A stretch of 34,570 nt of DNA from an uncultured Dysosmobacter sp. (lineage in GTDB: Bacteria; Bacillota; Clostridia; Oscillospirales; Oscillospiraceae), in assembly GCA_934563745.1 (NCBI GenBank), contig CAKTHE010000025.1, positions 1-34,570 on the forward strand, in the 5' to 3' direction. Positions 1-8,024 of the stretch are shown here, piece by piece (within the stretch, counting starts at the first letter, position 1; each line of letters starts with the position of its first letter). The position numbers and the translations under genes are program-made. A model generated the notes under the pieces. That model was not told where the DNA came from. It made no database searches and saw nothing but the letters and a program-made list of their open reading frames with translations.

Positions 1-622
1 GTTCCAGGTATTTCTGATACGTCTCCGCCCCCAGCATGTCGAACAGGGCGTCATACAGGGGCCGCAGATAGGGATCCACCTTGCTCTGCAGATCTCCGGG
101 CAAAAAACCCAGCCGCTCGCCGGCCTCTACCGCGGGGCGGGTCAGGATGATCCGGTTGACCTGCTTATCCCGGAAGGCGGCCACGGCGGCTGCCACCGCC
201 AGATAGGTCTTCCCGGTGCCGGCCGGGCCCACGCCGATGGTGACCGTGTTTTTCAGCACGGACTGAATATACTCCTTCTGACCGATGGTCTTGGGCTTGA
301 CCGGCCGCCCCTTGGCCGTAATGCACAAAACGTCCTGAGTCAGCTCGCTGATCTGCTCTTCCCGGCCGCTGCGCACCAGGCCGATAACATAGCGCACGTT
401 CTGCTCGCCAATGGTCTCGCCCTTGGAGGACAGCGTTAAAAGCGCCTGAATGGCCTTGCAGGCCAACAGCACCGCCTCCGCCTCGCCATCCACGCGCAGC
501 TCACCCTCCCGGTTCACCACCGAGACATGAAACTCCTCCTCGATCAGGCGGATATTTTCATCAAACGACCCAAAGAGGTTTACGGCCTGCTCCAGGCGCT
601 CAATACTGATTCTTTGTTCCAA
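1..622 (-). CDS. phoH: PhoH family ATP-binding protein (partial, C-terminus outside window)
   Basis: A PhoH-type P-loop NTPase, a cytoplasmic protein often linked to RNA metabolism. About 207 residues are visible; the C-terminal part lies beyond base 1. A KH-like N-terminal region is followed by a Walker A loop GPAGTGKTYLA encoded near 200-235 and the conserved stretch ILTRPAVEAGERLGFLPGD, both typical of PhoH. The only good start in frame is a TTG at 622-620 (reading MEQRISIERLEQ), with AGGAG about 11 bases upstream; no ATG or GTG is available in frame before it, so the exact start is less certain than the family. It lies 34 bases after yqfD, and the order yqfC-yqfD-phoH matches the Bacillus subtilis cluster, so it is probably in one transcript with the sporulation genes. 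Confidence 0.93.
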   Translation of the reverse strand, partial: MEQRISIERLEQAVNLFGSFDENIRLIEEEFHVSVVNREGELRVDGEAEAVLLACKAIQALLTLSSKGETIGEQNVRYVIGLVRSGREEQISELTQDVLCITAKGRPVKPKTIGQKEYIQSVLKNTVTIGVGPAGTGKTYLAVAAAVAAFRDKQVNRIILTRPAVEAGERLGFLPGDLQSKVDPYLRPLYDALFDMLGAETYQKYLE

Positions 623-656
623 GCCAACTTCATCTCCTGTTTCCGGCCGGACCCCC

Positions 657-1859
657 TCAGGGGGCCGACTGGTCTGTATCCCTGTAGATTGGGACGCTGC
701 GGCCGATCTGCTCCCGGCACTCCGCCTTCAGCGTCACGTACAGCACGCCCTGTACCTCCCGGGCCGCGCACAGTTCGGAGCGGACCTCCCCGTCCGCCTC
801 CATCTGCGCCTTCAGTGCCGCCTTTAAAATTTGCTCGCCCCGGGCCTGGGCCGCGGCCGCCGTCTGCTGCGCACTCTGCGTCTCGTAGAAGCGGAACACC
901 TCCCGCTCCAGAAAAACCGGCAGCGTGATCCCCAGCAGCGACAGCTGCTTTTTCACGCTTATTTTATCATAGTGTTCCCCGTTCTGGCTAGGGTTTCCAT
1001 AGAATTTTAGCCGCCGGTCCCCCACCGTCAGGGACCAACCGCTCTTTTCCCGGCCGGTATATACCTTTTTGCGCACCGTCAATGGAATCCGGGTCTCCAG
1101 AGTGTACCAGGTCCGTGCCCAGACCCGGCCCGTTCCCGGCGCGAGGCGCGCCCCCACGGTATCCGTATCCGATACACCGGAAATCAAAAGCTGCCCCCGC
1201 TCCACCGTGGTTCCCGACAGCACCTTTTTTTCGCCGGAAAGCGTCTCCACCCGCAGGACCAATCCGTCCTTTGCCGCCACCAGATTGGTGGGCGCGGTGT
1301 TATCCGCAAGCTCCGGCATCGGGATCCGCTCCCGCACCTGGACCCGGGCGCAGAAGCCGGAAACGTTGACCGTGATCCACGACAGCTCCGGAAGCTCCAA
1401 CAGCACGTGGTTGCGCAGATCCGGTCCTTGGATAGAAAAGGCATACGTTCCCAGGCGGACTCCGTTCTTCTCCAGAACCCGCAGGATCTTTTCATCCGGG
1501 ATCCGTTCGTTCCCCTCCACCCGGAAGTCCAGAATGAAAAAGGAGCTCCACACCAGCAGGGCCGCACAGGCCGCCGTACCGCCCAGCAGCATCCGGCGCC
1601 GCCGAAAGCGCCGCCACGCAAAGGGAACACCTGTCTGCTTTTCCACCTGTATGGTGCAGGCAAGCTTTTCCGCCGCCCCGCGCAGGCGGCGATAGTTCCG
1701 TCGGCTGAGCGTGCAGCAGAACACCTGCTCACTCTCCCAGCGCAGGTCCCAAAAGGCCAGATTCTGCCCGCTGCACAGATTGATCACCCGCTCCGGAAAC
1801 GGGGCTTCCACCCGGATCCGGACCTGCCCCTGCAGACGATTGACCATTTTCCTGAGCAT
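657..1859 (-). CDS. yqfD: Sporulation protein YqfD
   Basis: A 400-residue YqfD-type sporulation protein, about the usual family length. Residues 1-88 form a cytoplasmic part ending in an Arg-rich stretch, residues about 90-112 are a single membrane segment, and the rest is extracytoplasmic, beginning with a POTRA-like stretch (FRVEGNERIPDEKIL). In Bacillus the gene belongs to the mother-cell (sigma-E) programme; its biochemical activity is not established. The ATG at 1859 lies 4 bases after the yqfC stop, so the two genes are very likely translationally coupled; the Shine-Dalgarno is only a G-rich run inside the end of yqfC. An ATG four codons further in is a possible alternative. Confidence 0.9.
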   Translation of the reverse strand: MLRKMVNRLQGQVRIRVEAPFPERVINLCSGQNLAFWDLRWESEQVFCCTLSRRNYRRLRGAAEKLACTIQVEKQTGVPFAWRRFRRRRMLLGGTAACAALLVWSSFFILDFRVEGNERIPDEKILRVLEKNGVRLGTYAFSIQGPDLRNHVLLELPELSWITVNVSGFCARVQVRERIPMPELADNTAPTNLVAAKDGLVLRVETLSGEKKVLSGTTVERGQLLISGVSDTDTVGARLAPGTGRVWARTWYTLETRIPLTVRKKVYTGREKSGWSLTVGDRRLKFYGNPSQNGEHYDKISVKKQLSLLGITLPVFLEREVFRFYETQSAQQTAAAAQARGEQILKAALKAQMEADGEVRSELCAAREVQGVLYVTLKAECREQIGRSVPIYRDTDQSAP

Positions 1860-1863
1860 TTCG

Positions 1864-2145
1864 CTACCCCACCCATTCCACGCACCGGATCTCTCCGCCG
1901 ATGCGCACTTCCTCCGCCGTCATAACCAGCAGCTCCAGCCCCCGGCCGGTAACGCGCAGGATCCCGGCCGGGGTGTTGATGTCCACGCCCTGTTCTCCGC
2001 AGGCCAGGATCCCCTGATGATGCTCCAGATAAAGCTGACGGCTGCCGATCATCTCCAGCCGGGGCAGCCGCGCCACCACGTCGGCCGGCAGATCAAACAG
2101 TTCCGCCACAGAGTCCAGAAGGCCGCTTTGCTTTCCTCGTTCCAT
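1864..2145 (-). CDS. yqfC: Sporulation protein YqfC
   Basis: A 93-residue YqfC family protein: a short soluble protein with the family pattern LPRLEMIGSRQLYLEHHQG followed by a stretch on forming the correct loop (GVDINTPAGILRVTGRGLEL). No signal peptide or membrane segment. A GAGGTGA Shine-Dalgarno precedes the ATG. It is the first gene of the yqfC-yqfD-phoH run and is divergent from ylbJ, so the approximately 100-base gap at 2146-2249 should hold promoters for both directions. Molecular function is not known; the sporulation role is by family. Confidence 0.88.
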   Translation of the reverse strand: MERGKQSGLLDSVAELFDLPADVVARLPRLEMIGSRQLYLEHHQGILACGEQGVDINTPAGILRVTGRGLELLVMTAEEVRIGGEIRCVEWVG

Positions 2146-2161
2146 GCTCTCACCTCAAAAA

Positions 2162-2232
2162 AGCGTATGCGCCCGGGCGGCGGAACTTGCGTGCTCCGTC
2201 TGGTTCTGAATGTCCCGGCGGCGGCATATCCT
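2162..2232. promoter_or_regulatory. Candidate sigma-E-like -10 elements, divergent
   Basis: On the minus strand CATACGCT (2169-2162), with GCAAGTT 14 bases upstream as a possible -35, precedes yqfC. On the plus strand CATATCCT (2225-2232) precedes ylbJ. Both resemble the sigma-E -10 consensus CATACA-T and both sit just upstream of a TTTTGAGG-type ribosome binding site. The implied leaders would be very short (about 10 bases), which weakens the call; the ylbJ -35 is poor. Confidence 0.3.
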
Positions 2233-2249
2233 TTTGAGGGGTGATGGTT

Positions 2250-3173
2250 ATGCAAGCGATGCGCAGACGCCGGGCGGTGCTGATCGCCGGGGCAAGTGTG
2301 CTTCTTTTTCGGCTTCTTCTGTTTCCGGAGTCCGCCCGCAGCGGCGTACAGGAAGGACTGCGCCTGTGCGGGACGTCCGTGATCCCGGCGCTTTTCCCGT
2401 TTCTGGTCGTCTCATCCCTGCTGATCGCGCTGGGCTGCGGCGAGCTGCTTTCCGGACCCCTGGCATTTTTGATGCAGCCCCTTTTCCGGGTCGACGGGGC
2501 CGGCGCCTGCGCGTTGGTCCTGGGCTGGATCGGCGGCTATCCCATCGGGCCCCGCACCACGGCCGAGCTGTATCGGGATGGACTCTTGTCCAAGCCCGAG
2601 GCGGAGCGTCTTTTGAGCTTCTGCAACAACGCAAACCCCGCCTTCGTCATCAGCGTTCTGGGCGTCGGGACCTTTTCCAGCGTAAGAATCGGCCTGTGGC
2701 TGTGGCTGATCCAGATCGCCTCCTCGCTTTTGACGGGGCTGCTTTTCCGCTCCCAGGGGCAGGAGGCCCCCGGCGCCTGCCGGCCCCGCCGGTCATCCAG
2801 CTGCACCGCCGCTTTTTCCGAAGCCTTCGTGGAGTCCGTGGGGGCCGGGCTCTCCTCCATTCTGAGTATCTGCGCCTTTGTGCTCTTCTTTTATGTTCTG
2901 GCACAGCCCCTGCGCGCCCTGCCCGGGCCGATCGGTCTTTTTCTCAGCGGAACACTGGAGCTTTTCTCCACCGCTCCGCACATCCCGGCAACTGCGGCCG
3001 GCTTTCTCCTGGCCTCGGCCCTGTGCGGCTGGGGCGGCTGGTCCGTTCAGTTTCAGACCCGGGCCGTCCTCAGCGGCAGTGGCCTTTCCCTTCGAAACTG
3101 CTTTTGGGGTAAGCTTTGCCAAAGCGTCCTGTCTGCCGGGCTTGCCCTTGCGGCTGCGCCCCGTTTATTTTAA
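2250..3173 (+). CDS. ylbJ: Sporulation integral membrane protein YlbJ-like
   Basis: A 307-residue polytopic membrane protein of the YlbJ type, with the nucleoside-recognition (Gate) fold. Key features are an N-terminal anchor, the conserved GWIGGYPIGPRTTAELYRDG segment and FCNNANPAFVISVLGVG, both hallmarks of YlbJ, and several further hydrophobic segments. In Bacillus YlbJ is needed for normal spore cortex and is made in the mother cell. Three in-frame starts are clustered (GTG 2241, ATG 2244, ATG 2250); the last has the best spacing to the GAGGGGTG ribosome site, so it was chosen. It is shorter than the Bacillus protein (about 400 residues). It faces the divergent yqfC operon and ends in a terminator shared with deoD. 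Confidence 0.85.
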   Translation: MQAMRRRRAVLIAGASVLLFRLLLFPESARSGVQEGLRLCGTSVIPALFPFLVVSSLLIALGCGELLSGPLAFLMQPLFRVDGAGACALVLGWIGGYPIGPRTTAELYRDGLLSKPEAERLLSFCNNANPAFVISVLGVGTFSSVRIGLWLWLIQIASSLLTGLLFRSQGQEAPGACRPRRSSSCTAAFSEAFVESVGAGLSSILSICAFVLFFYVLAQPLRALPGPIGLFLSGTLELFSTAPHIPATAAGFLLASALCGWGGWSVQFQTRAVLSGSGLSLRNCFWGKLCQSVLSAGLALAAAPRLF

Positions 3174-3189
3174 AGCCCCCTCCTTTCGC

Positions 3190-3234
3190 AAAAATACCCA
3201 CTGTCGCCGTTTTTCGACAACAGTGGGTATTTTT
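3190..3234. terminator. Bidirectional terminator between ylbJ and deoD
   Basis: A stem AAAAATACCCACTGT (3190-3204) pairs with ACAGTGGGTATTTTT (3220-3234). A-rich and T-rich flanks let it act on both convergent transcripts. Confidence 0.9.
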
Positions 3235-3261
3235 CTTATTGTTTTATCCGATTTGTATTTC

Positions 3262-3984
3262 TTATTCTTCCTTTTCCGCCATCTTCACGGCCACTTTCAG
3301 CGCGATCTCCATCATCTGGGTAAAGCTGGTCTGCCGTTCCTCCGCAGGCAGGGCCTCGCCGGTGACAATGCTGTCCGAAATGGTCAGCAGGGTCAGGGCC
3401 CGCTTATGGGCAAAGGCCGCATTGCAGTACAGCGCCGCGGATTCCATCTCCGCGCACAAAACGCCCATCTTTGCCCAGTTCAGCGTGGTGCCGGATGCGT
3501 CGTAGAACCGGTCCGACGACAAAACGCTGCCCACCGGCATCCGCACACCCATCTCACGGGCAATGGAAACCGCCGTCTCCAAAAGCGTATAGTCGGCAAT
3601 GGGAGCAAAGGTCCCGGGCAGGCCGAACTGAGACGGATAGTTCGAATCCGTGCAGGAGGCCTGGGCCGCCACAATATCCCGCACTTTCAGGTCCTTGGAA
3701 ATGGCGCCGGCAGATCCGATGCGGATGATGTTATCCACATCGTAGAAGTGAAAGAGCTCATAAGAATAGATCCCGATGCTGGGCATACCCATGCCGGAAG
3801 CCATCACGGAAACGGGCGTCCCCTGATAGGTGCCGGTATAGCCGTGGATCCCGCGGACATTGTTGACCAGCTTTGCATCCTCCAAAAACGTGTTGGCGAT
3901 GAATTCGGCCCGCAGCGGGTCGCCGGGCATCAGGACTGTTTTGGCGAAGGCACCGTTTTCGGCGCTGTTATGGGGAGTGGACAT
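3262..3984 (-). CDS. deoD: Purine-nucleoside phosphorylase, DeoD type
   Basis: A 240-residue hexameric-type purine-nucleoside phosphorylase: purine (deoxy)nucleoside plus phosphate gives base plus (deoxy)ribose 1-phosphate. Visible family motifs are the phosphate-binding MPGDPLRAEFIA near the N-terminus, RIGSAGA, the ribose-binding AEMESAAL and TISDSIVTGE, whose Asp is the usual proton donor to the base. The ATG at 3984 is preferred over an in-frame TTG two codons upstream because AAGGAGG then has a normal 9-base spacing. It follows deoC by 43 bases and is the last gene of the MBL-deoC-deoD operon. Confidence 0.96.
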   Translation of the reverse strand: MSTPHNSAENGAFAKTVLMPGDPLRAEFIANTFLEDAKLVNNVRGIHGYTGTYQGTPVSVMASGMGMPSIGIYSYELFHFYDVDNIIRIGSAGAISKDLKVRDIVAAQASCTDSNYPSQFGLPGTFAPIADYTLLETAVSIAREMGVRMPVGSVLSSDRFYDASGTTLNWAKMGVLCAEMESAALYCNAAFAHKRALTLLTISDSIVTGEALPAEERQTSFTQMMEIALKVAVKMAEKEE

Positions 3985-4027
3985 AATCAATTACCTCCTT
4001 AAAATATCAATCAAACGGATTGGATTT

Positions 4028-4711
4028 TCAATATTCGGCCGTGCGGGCCCCTTCCGCCTGCTCGGCCGCCTGAACGGCACGGACGATCCGGCTGGTTCCC
4101 AGGCGGTCTGCGCCCAGGGCGATCAGATCCTGCGCATCCTGCAGCCCCGCGATTCCTCCGGCTGCCTTGATCCGGACGCCGGGACCCACATGCTCCCGGA
4201 ACAGCGCCACATCCTCCCGGGTTGCGCCGCCGGTGCCGAATCCCGTGGAGGTCTTAATGTAATCCGCCCCGGATTCCGTAACGATCCCGCACAGACGGAT
4301 CTTTTCCTCCTGCGTCAAAAAGCAGGTCTCTACAATCACCTTCAAAAGCCGGCCGCCGCACGCAGCTTTTACCGCCCGGATCTCTGCCAGCAGGTCATCC
4401 CACTTCCGGTCCTTGACCCAGCCCAGATGGATGACCATATCGATCTCCCCGGCACCGTTTTTCACCGCGTCCGCCGCCTCAAAGCATTTGGCCGCCGTGG
4501 TCGTATAGCCGTTGGGAAACCCGATCACCGTGCATACCGGAATTCTTCCCGCCGCGTAGTCCGACGCCTGGGCCACATAGGACGCCGGAATGCACACGCT
4601 GGCACAACCGTAACGGATCCCCTCGTCGCAGACGGTGCGGATCTCCTCCCAGGTGGCCGTCTGGCGCAGCAGCGTATGGTCCACCCGGGCCAGAATCTCT
4701 TTTTGCGTCAT
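4028..4711 (-). CDS. deoC: Deoxyribose-phosphate aldolase
   Basis: A 227-residue class I aldolase that splits 2-deoxyribose 5-phosphate into acetaldehyde and glyceraldehyde 3-phosphate, the last step of deoxynucleoside catabolism. The Schiff-base lysine is in [14 protein letters not shown] (K153), the partner lysine in RIKAAGG (K182) and the catalytic Asp in EIDMVI (D91). Length is normal for the family. Its ATG overlaps the stop of the upstream hydrolase gene (ATGA), and deoD follows, so the operon carries the phosphorylase and aldolase steps. A phosphopentomutase (deoB) is not in the window. Confidence 0.96.
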   Translation of the reverse strand: MTQKEILARVDHTLLRQTATWEEIRTVCDEGIRYGCASVCIPASYVAQASDYAAGRIPVCTVIGFPNGYTTTAAKCFEAADAVKNGAGEIDMVIHLGWVKDRKWDDLLAEIRAVKAACGGRLLKVIVETCFLTQEEKIRLCGIVTESGADYIKTSTGFGTGGATREDVALFREHVGPGVRIKAAGGIAGLQDAQDLIALGADRLGTSRIVRAVQAAEQAEGARTAEY

Positions 4712-5718
4712 AAAAGCACCTCCCCGCCCCGGGCCTTGAGATAATACACGTCCCGGCCGTTTTGGTCATCCACGTCCACAAGGCCCCGGGCCCGGAGATA
4801 ATCCAGGTGCGCCATCGCCTCGCCCACGGCAAAATACTTCTGATTCAGGGGGAAATCCTCCCAGCTGCGGCAGCGGATGCTCCAGGACATCTTCGCGGCG
4901 ATCTCATATGCATTGGCGCCGGGCAGCTCCTGCACAATGGCATAGGTGTTGCGCAGGCGCTGGCTGTGGTGGGCCTTCAGCTCTGCGATTCGGGCCGTCA
5001 GGTCGCCGGTCACCAGGCGGTGCGCCGGCAGCAGCGTACGCACCGGCAGCGTGCCCACCGCATCCAGGCTGTTCAGATAGGCACCCAGAGCGTCCGTCCC
5101 GGGCTTGCCCATCCAGCGGGTAATGTTCGGCGTAATATGGAACAGGATATGATCCCCGGAGATCAGCAGCTGATGCGCCGCATCGTAAAGGCACATATGG
5201 CCCGGAGTATGGCCCGGGGTCAGCACGGTTTTGAGCTGCCATTCCCCATAGGAGAGCACCTGGCCATTCTCCACAAAGTGATAGCCTTCGTAATAGGGCG
5301 CGCACAGATTTTTGGCGGGGTTGGACGTCCATTCTTCATCCATCTCCGCCTGGGAAAATCCGTTGCGGATAAACATGTCAAACTGTCTGCGCCAGGCTGC
5401 CTCCGTACGGTTCTCCGTCAGGGCGCGGCCATCCTCCTCCCCCACCAGGATCTCACAGCCCGGGCGGATCAGATCCACCGCCAGGCCACAGTGATCACTG
5501 TGCTGATGCGTCAGGAATATGTCGGTCCGGTCCATGTCCACCTTCAGCTCTTTCAGCTGCGCGTCCATCGCCTCCCGGCAATAATCCGCCCGAAAGCCCG
5601 TGTCCACCAGCAGATTCCGCTCTCCGCCCAGGAACAAATAGCTGTTCAGATTCTTCAATGGGTTCCCGATCAGCGGAATATCCAGCTGCCACAGATTCTC
5701 GGCAATTTTTGTTGCCAT
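4708..5718 (-). CDS. MBL-fold metallo-hydrolase with C-terminal helical domain
   Basis: A 336-residue metallo-beta-lactamase-fold hydrolase. Metal ligands are visible as THQHSDH (H71, H73, D75, H76), PGHTPGH (H170 region), SGDHIL (D189) and LLPAH. After about residue 240 comes a helical, winged-helix-like extension ([23 protein letters not shown]) as in the RNase-Z/glyoxalase-like MBL group seen in Firmicutes. The substrate cannot be told from the sequence. It is the first gene of the operon and overlaps deoC by four bases, so a link to nucleoside or deoxyribose metabolism is plausible but unproven. No signal peptide. Confidence 0.88.
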   Translation of the reverse strand: MATKIAENLWQLDIPLIGNPLKNLNSYLFLGGERNLLVDTGFRADYCREAMDAQLKELKVDMDRTDIFLTHQHSDHCGLAVDLIRPGCEILVGEEDGRALTENRTEAAWRRQFDMFIRNGFSQAEMDEEWTSNPAKNLCAPYYEGYHFVENGQVLSYGEWQLKTVLTPGHTPGHMCLYDAAHQLLISGDHILFHITPNITRWMGKPGTDALGAYLNSLDAVGTLPVRTLLPAHRLVTGDLTARIAELKAHHSQRLRNTYAIVQELPGANAYEIAAKMSWSIRCRSWEDFPLNQKYFAVGEAMAHLDYLRARGLVDVDDQNGRDVYYLKARGGEVLL

Positions 5719-5736
5719 GGTGCCAACTCTCCTTTC

Positions 5737-5817
5737 AGACAGCGCTTCCGGCTGTCTGTTTTGATTGGGGTCGCATGCATTTTCTTTATTTTAGCATAGG
5801 CCCTCTCTTCCTTGCAA
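5737..5817 (-). promoter_or_regulatory. Promoter and leader hairpin of the MBL-deoC-deoD operon
   Basis: On the minus strand TTGCAA (5817-5812), an 18-base spacer and TAAAAT (5793-5788) form a vegetative-type promoter. Between it and the GGAGAG ribosome site lies a 7-bp hairpin, AGACAGC/GCTGTCT (5737-5757). Confidence 0.65.
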
Positions 5818-5844
5818 GGGCGATCTCCCGGCGGAAGGCCCCGC

Positions 5845-6417
5845 TCAGTCGGAATATCTGCGCAGGATCGCCTCCAGCTCCGCCGGAGGAAGCATCCCGA
5901 TGGGTGTGAAGGGCTCCGGCGCCTCCCCAAAAGGCGCGATGCTGCGCTCGAACCAGGCCACATCATGCCAGCGGCCGTTTTTATACCCCGCGCATCGGTG
6001 CAGTGCCGTCTGCGCAAAGCCCAGGCTTTTGTGCAGGCCCTCGCTCTTTTCGTTGGGCAGCGTCACAATGCCGCAGACCGTCCGGATCTGCTGCAGGCGC
6101 AGGATCTCCATCAGTGCGCCGTACAGCCGCTTTCCCAGGCCTCGGGAGACTGTCGCCCGATCCAGATAGACCGACAGCTCTGCGTTCCACTGATAGGCCG
6201 CCCGCTCCATCTGGCGGTGCGCGTAAGCATAGCCCACCGGGCGCTCCCCCTCCCGGGCGACCAAATACGGATAATCCGCCGAGATCGTTTCGATCCGCCG
6301 GTCAAATTCCTCCTGCGTGGGCAGCGTATATTCAAAGGTGATGGCCGTATCGATGTATTCCCCGTAGATCGCCAGCAGCGCCGCGCCGTCTTCCGGACGG
6401 ACAAAGGTAAGTTCCAT
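5845..6417 (-). CDS. GNAT family N-acetyltransferase (phosphinothricin acetyltransferase-like)
   Basis: A 190-residue acetyl-CoA-dependent N-acetyltransferase. The N-terminus IYGEYIDTAITFEY, the YPYLVAREGERPVGYAYA strand pair and the acetyl-CoA loop VSRGLGKRLYGALME match the phosphinothricin/methionine-sulfone acetyltransferase subgroup; LHKSLGF and RWHDVAWFER are also characteristic of it. In most bacteria these enzymes act on amino-acid analogues, so the true substrate is open. A GAGGGAG site precedes the ATG. It is a single gene between the MBL operon and the surface island. Confidence 0.88.
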   Translation of the reverse strand: MELTFVRPEDGAALLAIYGEYIDTAITFEYTLPTQEEFDRRIETISADYPYLVAREGERPVGYAYAHRQMERAAYQWNAELSVYLDRATVSRGLGKRLYGALMEILRLQQIRTVCGIVTLPNEKSEGLHKSLGFAQTALHRCAGYKNGRWHDVAWFERSIAPFGEAPEPFTPIGMLPPAELEAILRRYSD

Positions 6418-6446
6418 CGTTTACTCCCTCTTCTCTGTTTTTTCTG

Positions 6447-6475
6447 ATGGTAGCACAGCTTTCCCCTTCCTGCAA
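6447..6475 (-). promoter_or_regulatory. Promoter of the GNAT gene
   Basis: Minus strand: TTGCAG (6475-6470), 17-base spacer, TACCAT (6452-6447), about 30 bases before the ATG. Confidence 0.55.
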
Positions 6476-6500
6476 GCGGCTTGTGCGCATTTTCCCGTGC

Positions 6501-6529
6501 TTGTGTTTTGCCCGCGTCTGTGCTAGGAT
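6501..6529 (+). promoter_or_regulatory. Promoter of the SLH-protease gene
   Basis: TTGTGT (6501-6506), 17-base spacer, TAGGAT (6524-6529). It leaves a leader of about 85 bases. Confidence 0.55.
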
Positions 6530-6619
6530 AAGGGCTGACTTTTACACCCCCTGCCGCCCTGTGCCGCCGGGCGGCGGTGCGGATCGGAAACGGGCGGCAG
6601 AATGGAGAACACAATCCTT

Positions 6620-7927
6620 ATGAAAAAAACAGTTCTTGCCCTGCTCTGCGCGCTGACCCTCACCCTGGGTCTGCTGCCCTCTGCGCAGGCGCTGCCGGAT
6701 GAGGCCGGGCGCGCCGCAGATCGGCTGTATACCCTGGGGCTGGTCAAGGGAACCGGCGGGTCCAGCGGCTATGCCCTGTCCGGCACCGCGACCCGGGCCC
6801 AGGCCGTCACCCTGCTGGTGCGGCTGGCCGGCTGCACCCAGGAAGCCGACTCCTCCACCGTCCGGACCTCCTTCCGGGATCTGCCCGCCTGGGCCGGCGC
6901 CGCAATCCGCTATGCCTACGGCCGCGGCTGGGTCAATGGGACGGACTCCGCGCATTTCCGGCCGGACGCGCCGGTCTCCGCCCAGGCCTATACGGCCTTT
7001 CTTCTGCGGATGCTGGGGTATTCCGACGCGGATGGCGATTTCCTTTACACAGACGCGCTGACCTTCGCCCGCCACATTGGCCTGACCTCCCGGGACTATG
7101 CGCAGGGCACCTTCACCCGGGGGGACCTGTTTGAGCTGACGGCCGGGGCCCTGCGCTTTACCTATAAGGGCACCGAGGAAACGGTGATCGGACGGCTGGT
7201 GCGTCAGGGCTCTGTGAGCCGGGCGGCAGCCTCCGCGCTGGGTCTGCTGGATTCAACCCTGGACGCCCGGCAGATCTGGGAAGAAAAAAGCGCCGCCGTT
7301 TTCTGTCTGGACACGTATCAGAGCCAGCTGTATCTGGACGCGCAGACGCCCTCCGGCAACGCCAGCGGCTTTTTCATCACGGAAGACGGGCTGGCCGTCA
7401 CCAACTACCATGCCATTGACGGTGTCCTTGCCGCCACGGCCACCCTGGCCAGCGGCGAAGTATATCCGGTGGAGCGGGTCATTTTTTACGATAAAAGTGC
7501 GGATATCGCCGTGATCCGGATCGCCCTCCGGTCCACCGCAGGTCAAACGACCTCCGCCTTCGCCTGCCTGGAGCTGCAAAGCGCCGCCACCGTGCGGGAA
7601 GGCGACGCCTGCTATACGCTCAGCAATCCGCTGGGATTGGGACTGGTGGTGTCGTCCGGGATCGTCAGCTGCGCCCAGCGCACCGTTTCCGGCTATACGC
7701 AGCCCTGTATCGTCAACACGGCCGACATCTCCCAGGGCTCCAGCGGTGGGGCGCTGATGAACGCTTACGGGCAGGTGGTGGGTGTCACCTCCGGCGCCTA
7801 TGCATACGGCAACAGCATGTATCTGGCCGTGCCGGTGGACCCGGTCCGCACCGCGGACCTGAGCGCCGCCGGCTGGACGCTTTCCGAGCTTTCCGCGCTG
7901 GAGGCGGCGGCGGACGAGGCCGCCTGA
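6620..7927 (+). CDS. SLH-domain trypsin-like (HtrA/S1C type) surface serine protease
   Basis: A 435-residue secreted protease fixed to the cell wall. A signal peptide (MKKTVLALLCALTL, cleaved after SAQA) is followed by three SLH-like repeats (about residues 30-75, 85-135, 140-185) and then a chymotrypsin-fold domain (about 215-415). The triad reads as H264 in NYHAID, D295 in SADIAVIRI and S375 in SQGSSGGALMN, so it should be active. There is no PDZ domain. The second ATG (6620) was chosen over 6602 because it starts exactly at the signal peptide and has GGAG upstream. The SLH repeats should hold it on wall polymer, next to the dockerin proteins encoded downstream. Substrate unknown. Confidence 0.85.
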   Translation: MKKTVLALLCALTLTLGLLPSAQALPDEAGRAADRLYTLGLVKGTGGSSGYALSGTATRAQAVTLLVRLAGCTQEADSSTVRTSFRDLPAWAGAAIRYAYGRGWVNGTDSAHFRPDAPVSAQAYTAFLLRMLGYSDADGDFLYTDALTFARHIGLTSRDYAQGTFTRGDLFELTAGALRFTYKGTEETVIGRLVRQGSVSRAAASALGLLDSTLDARQIWEEKSAAVFCLDTYQSQLYLDAQTPSGNASGFFITEDGLAVTNYHAIDGVLAATATLASGEVYPVERVIFYDKSADIAVIRIALRSTAGQTTSAFACLELQSAATVREGDACYTLSNPLGLGLVVSSGIVSCAQRTVSGYTQPCIVNTADISQGSSGGALMNAYGQVVGVTSGAYAYGNSMYLAVPVDPVRTADLSAAGWTLSELSALEAAADEAA

Positions 7928-7969
7928 CCTCCGGGTGCCCACTGCGATCCAATCAAACCAGCCAGCACA

Positions 7970-7999
7970 AACGCCCCCGGCTTTCCTGCCGGGGGCGTT
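7970..7999. terminator. Bidirectional terminator between the two protease genes
   Basis: AACGCCCCCGG (7970-7980) pairs with CCGGGGGCGTT (7989-7999) around an 8-base loop, between convergent genes. Confidence 0.85.
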
Positions 8000-8024
8000 C
8001 GTTTGCAAATACGGTGTAACCGAT

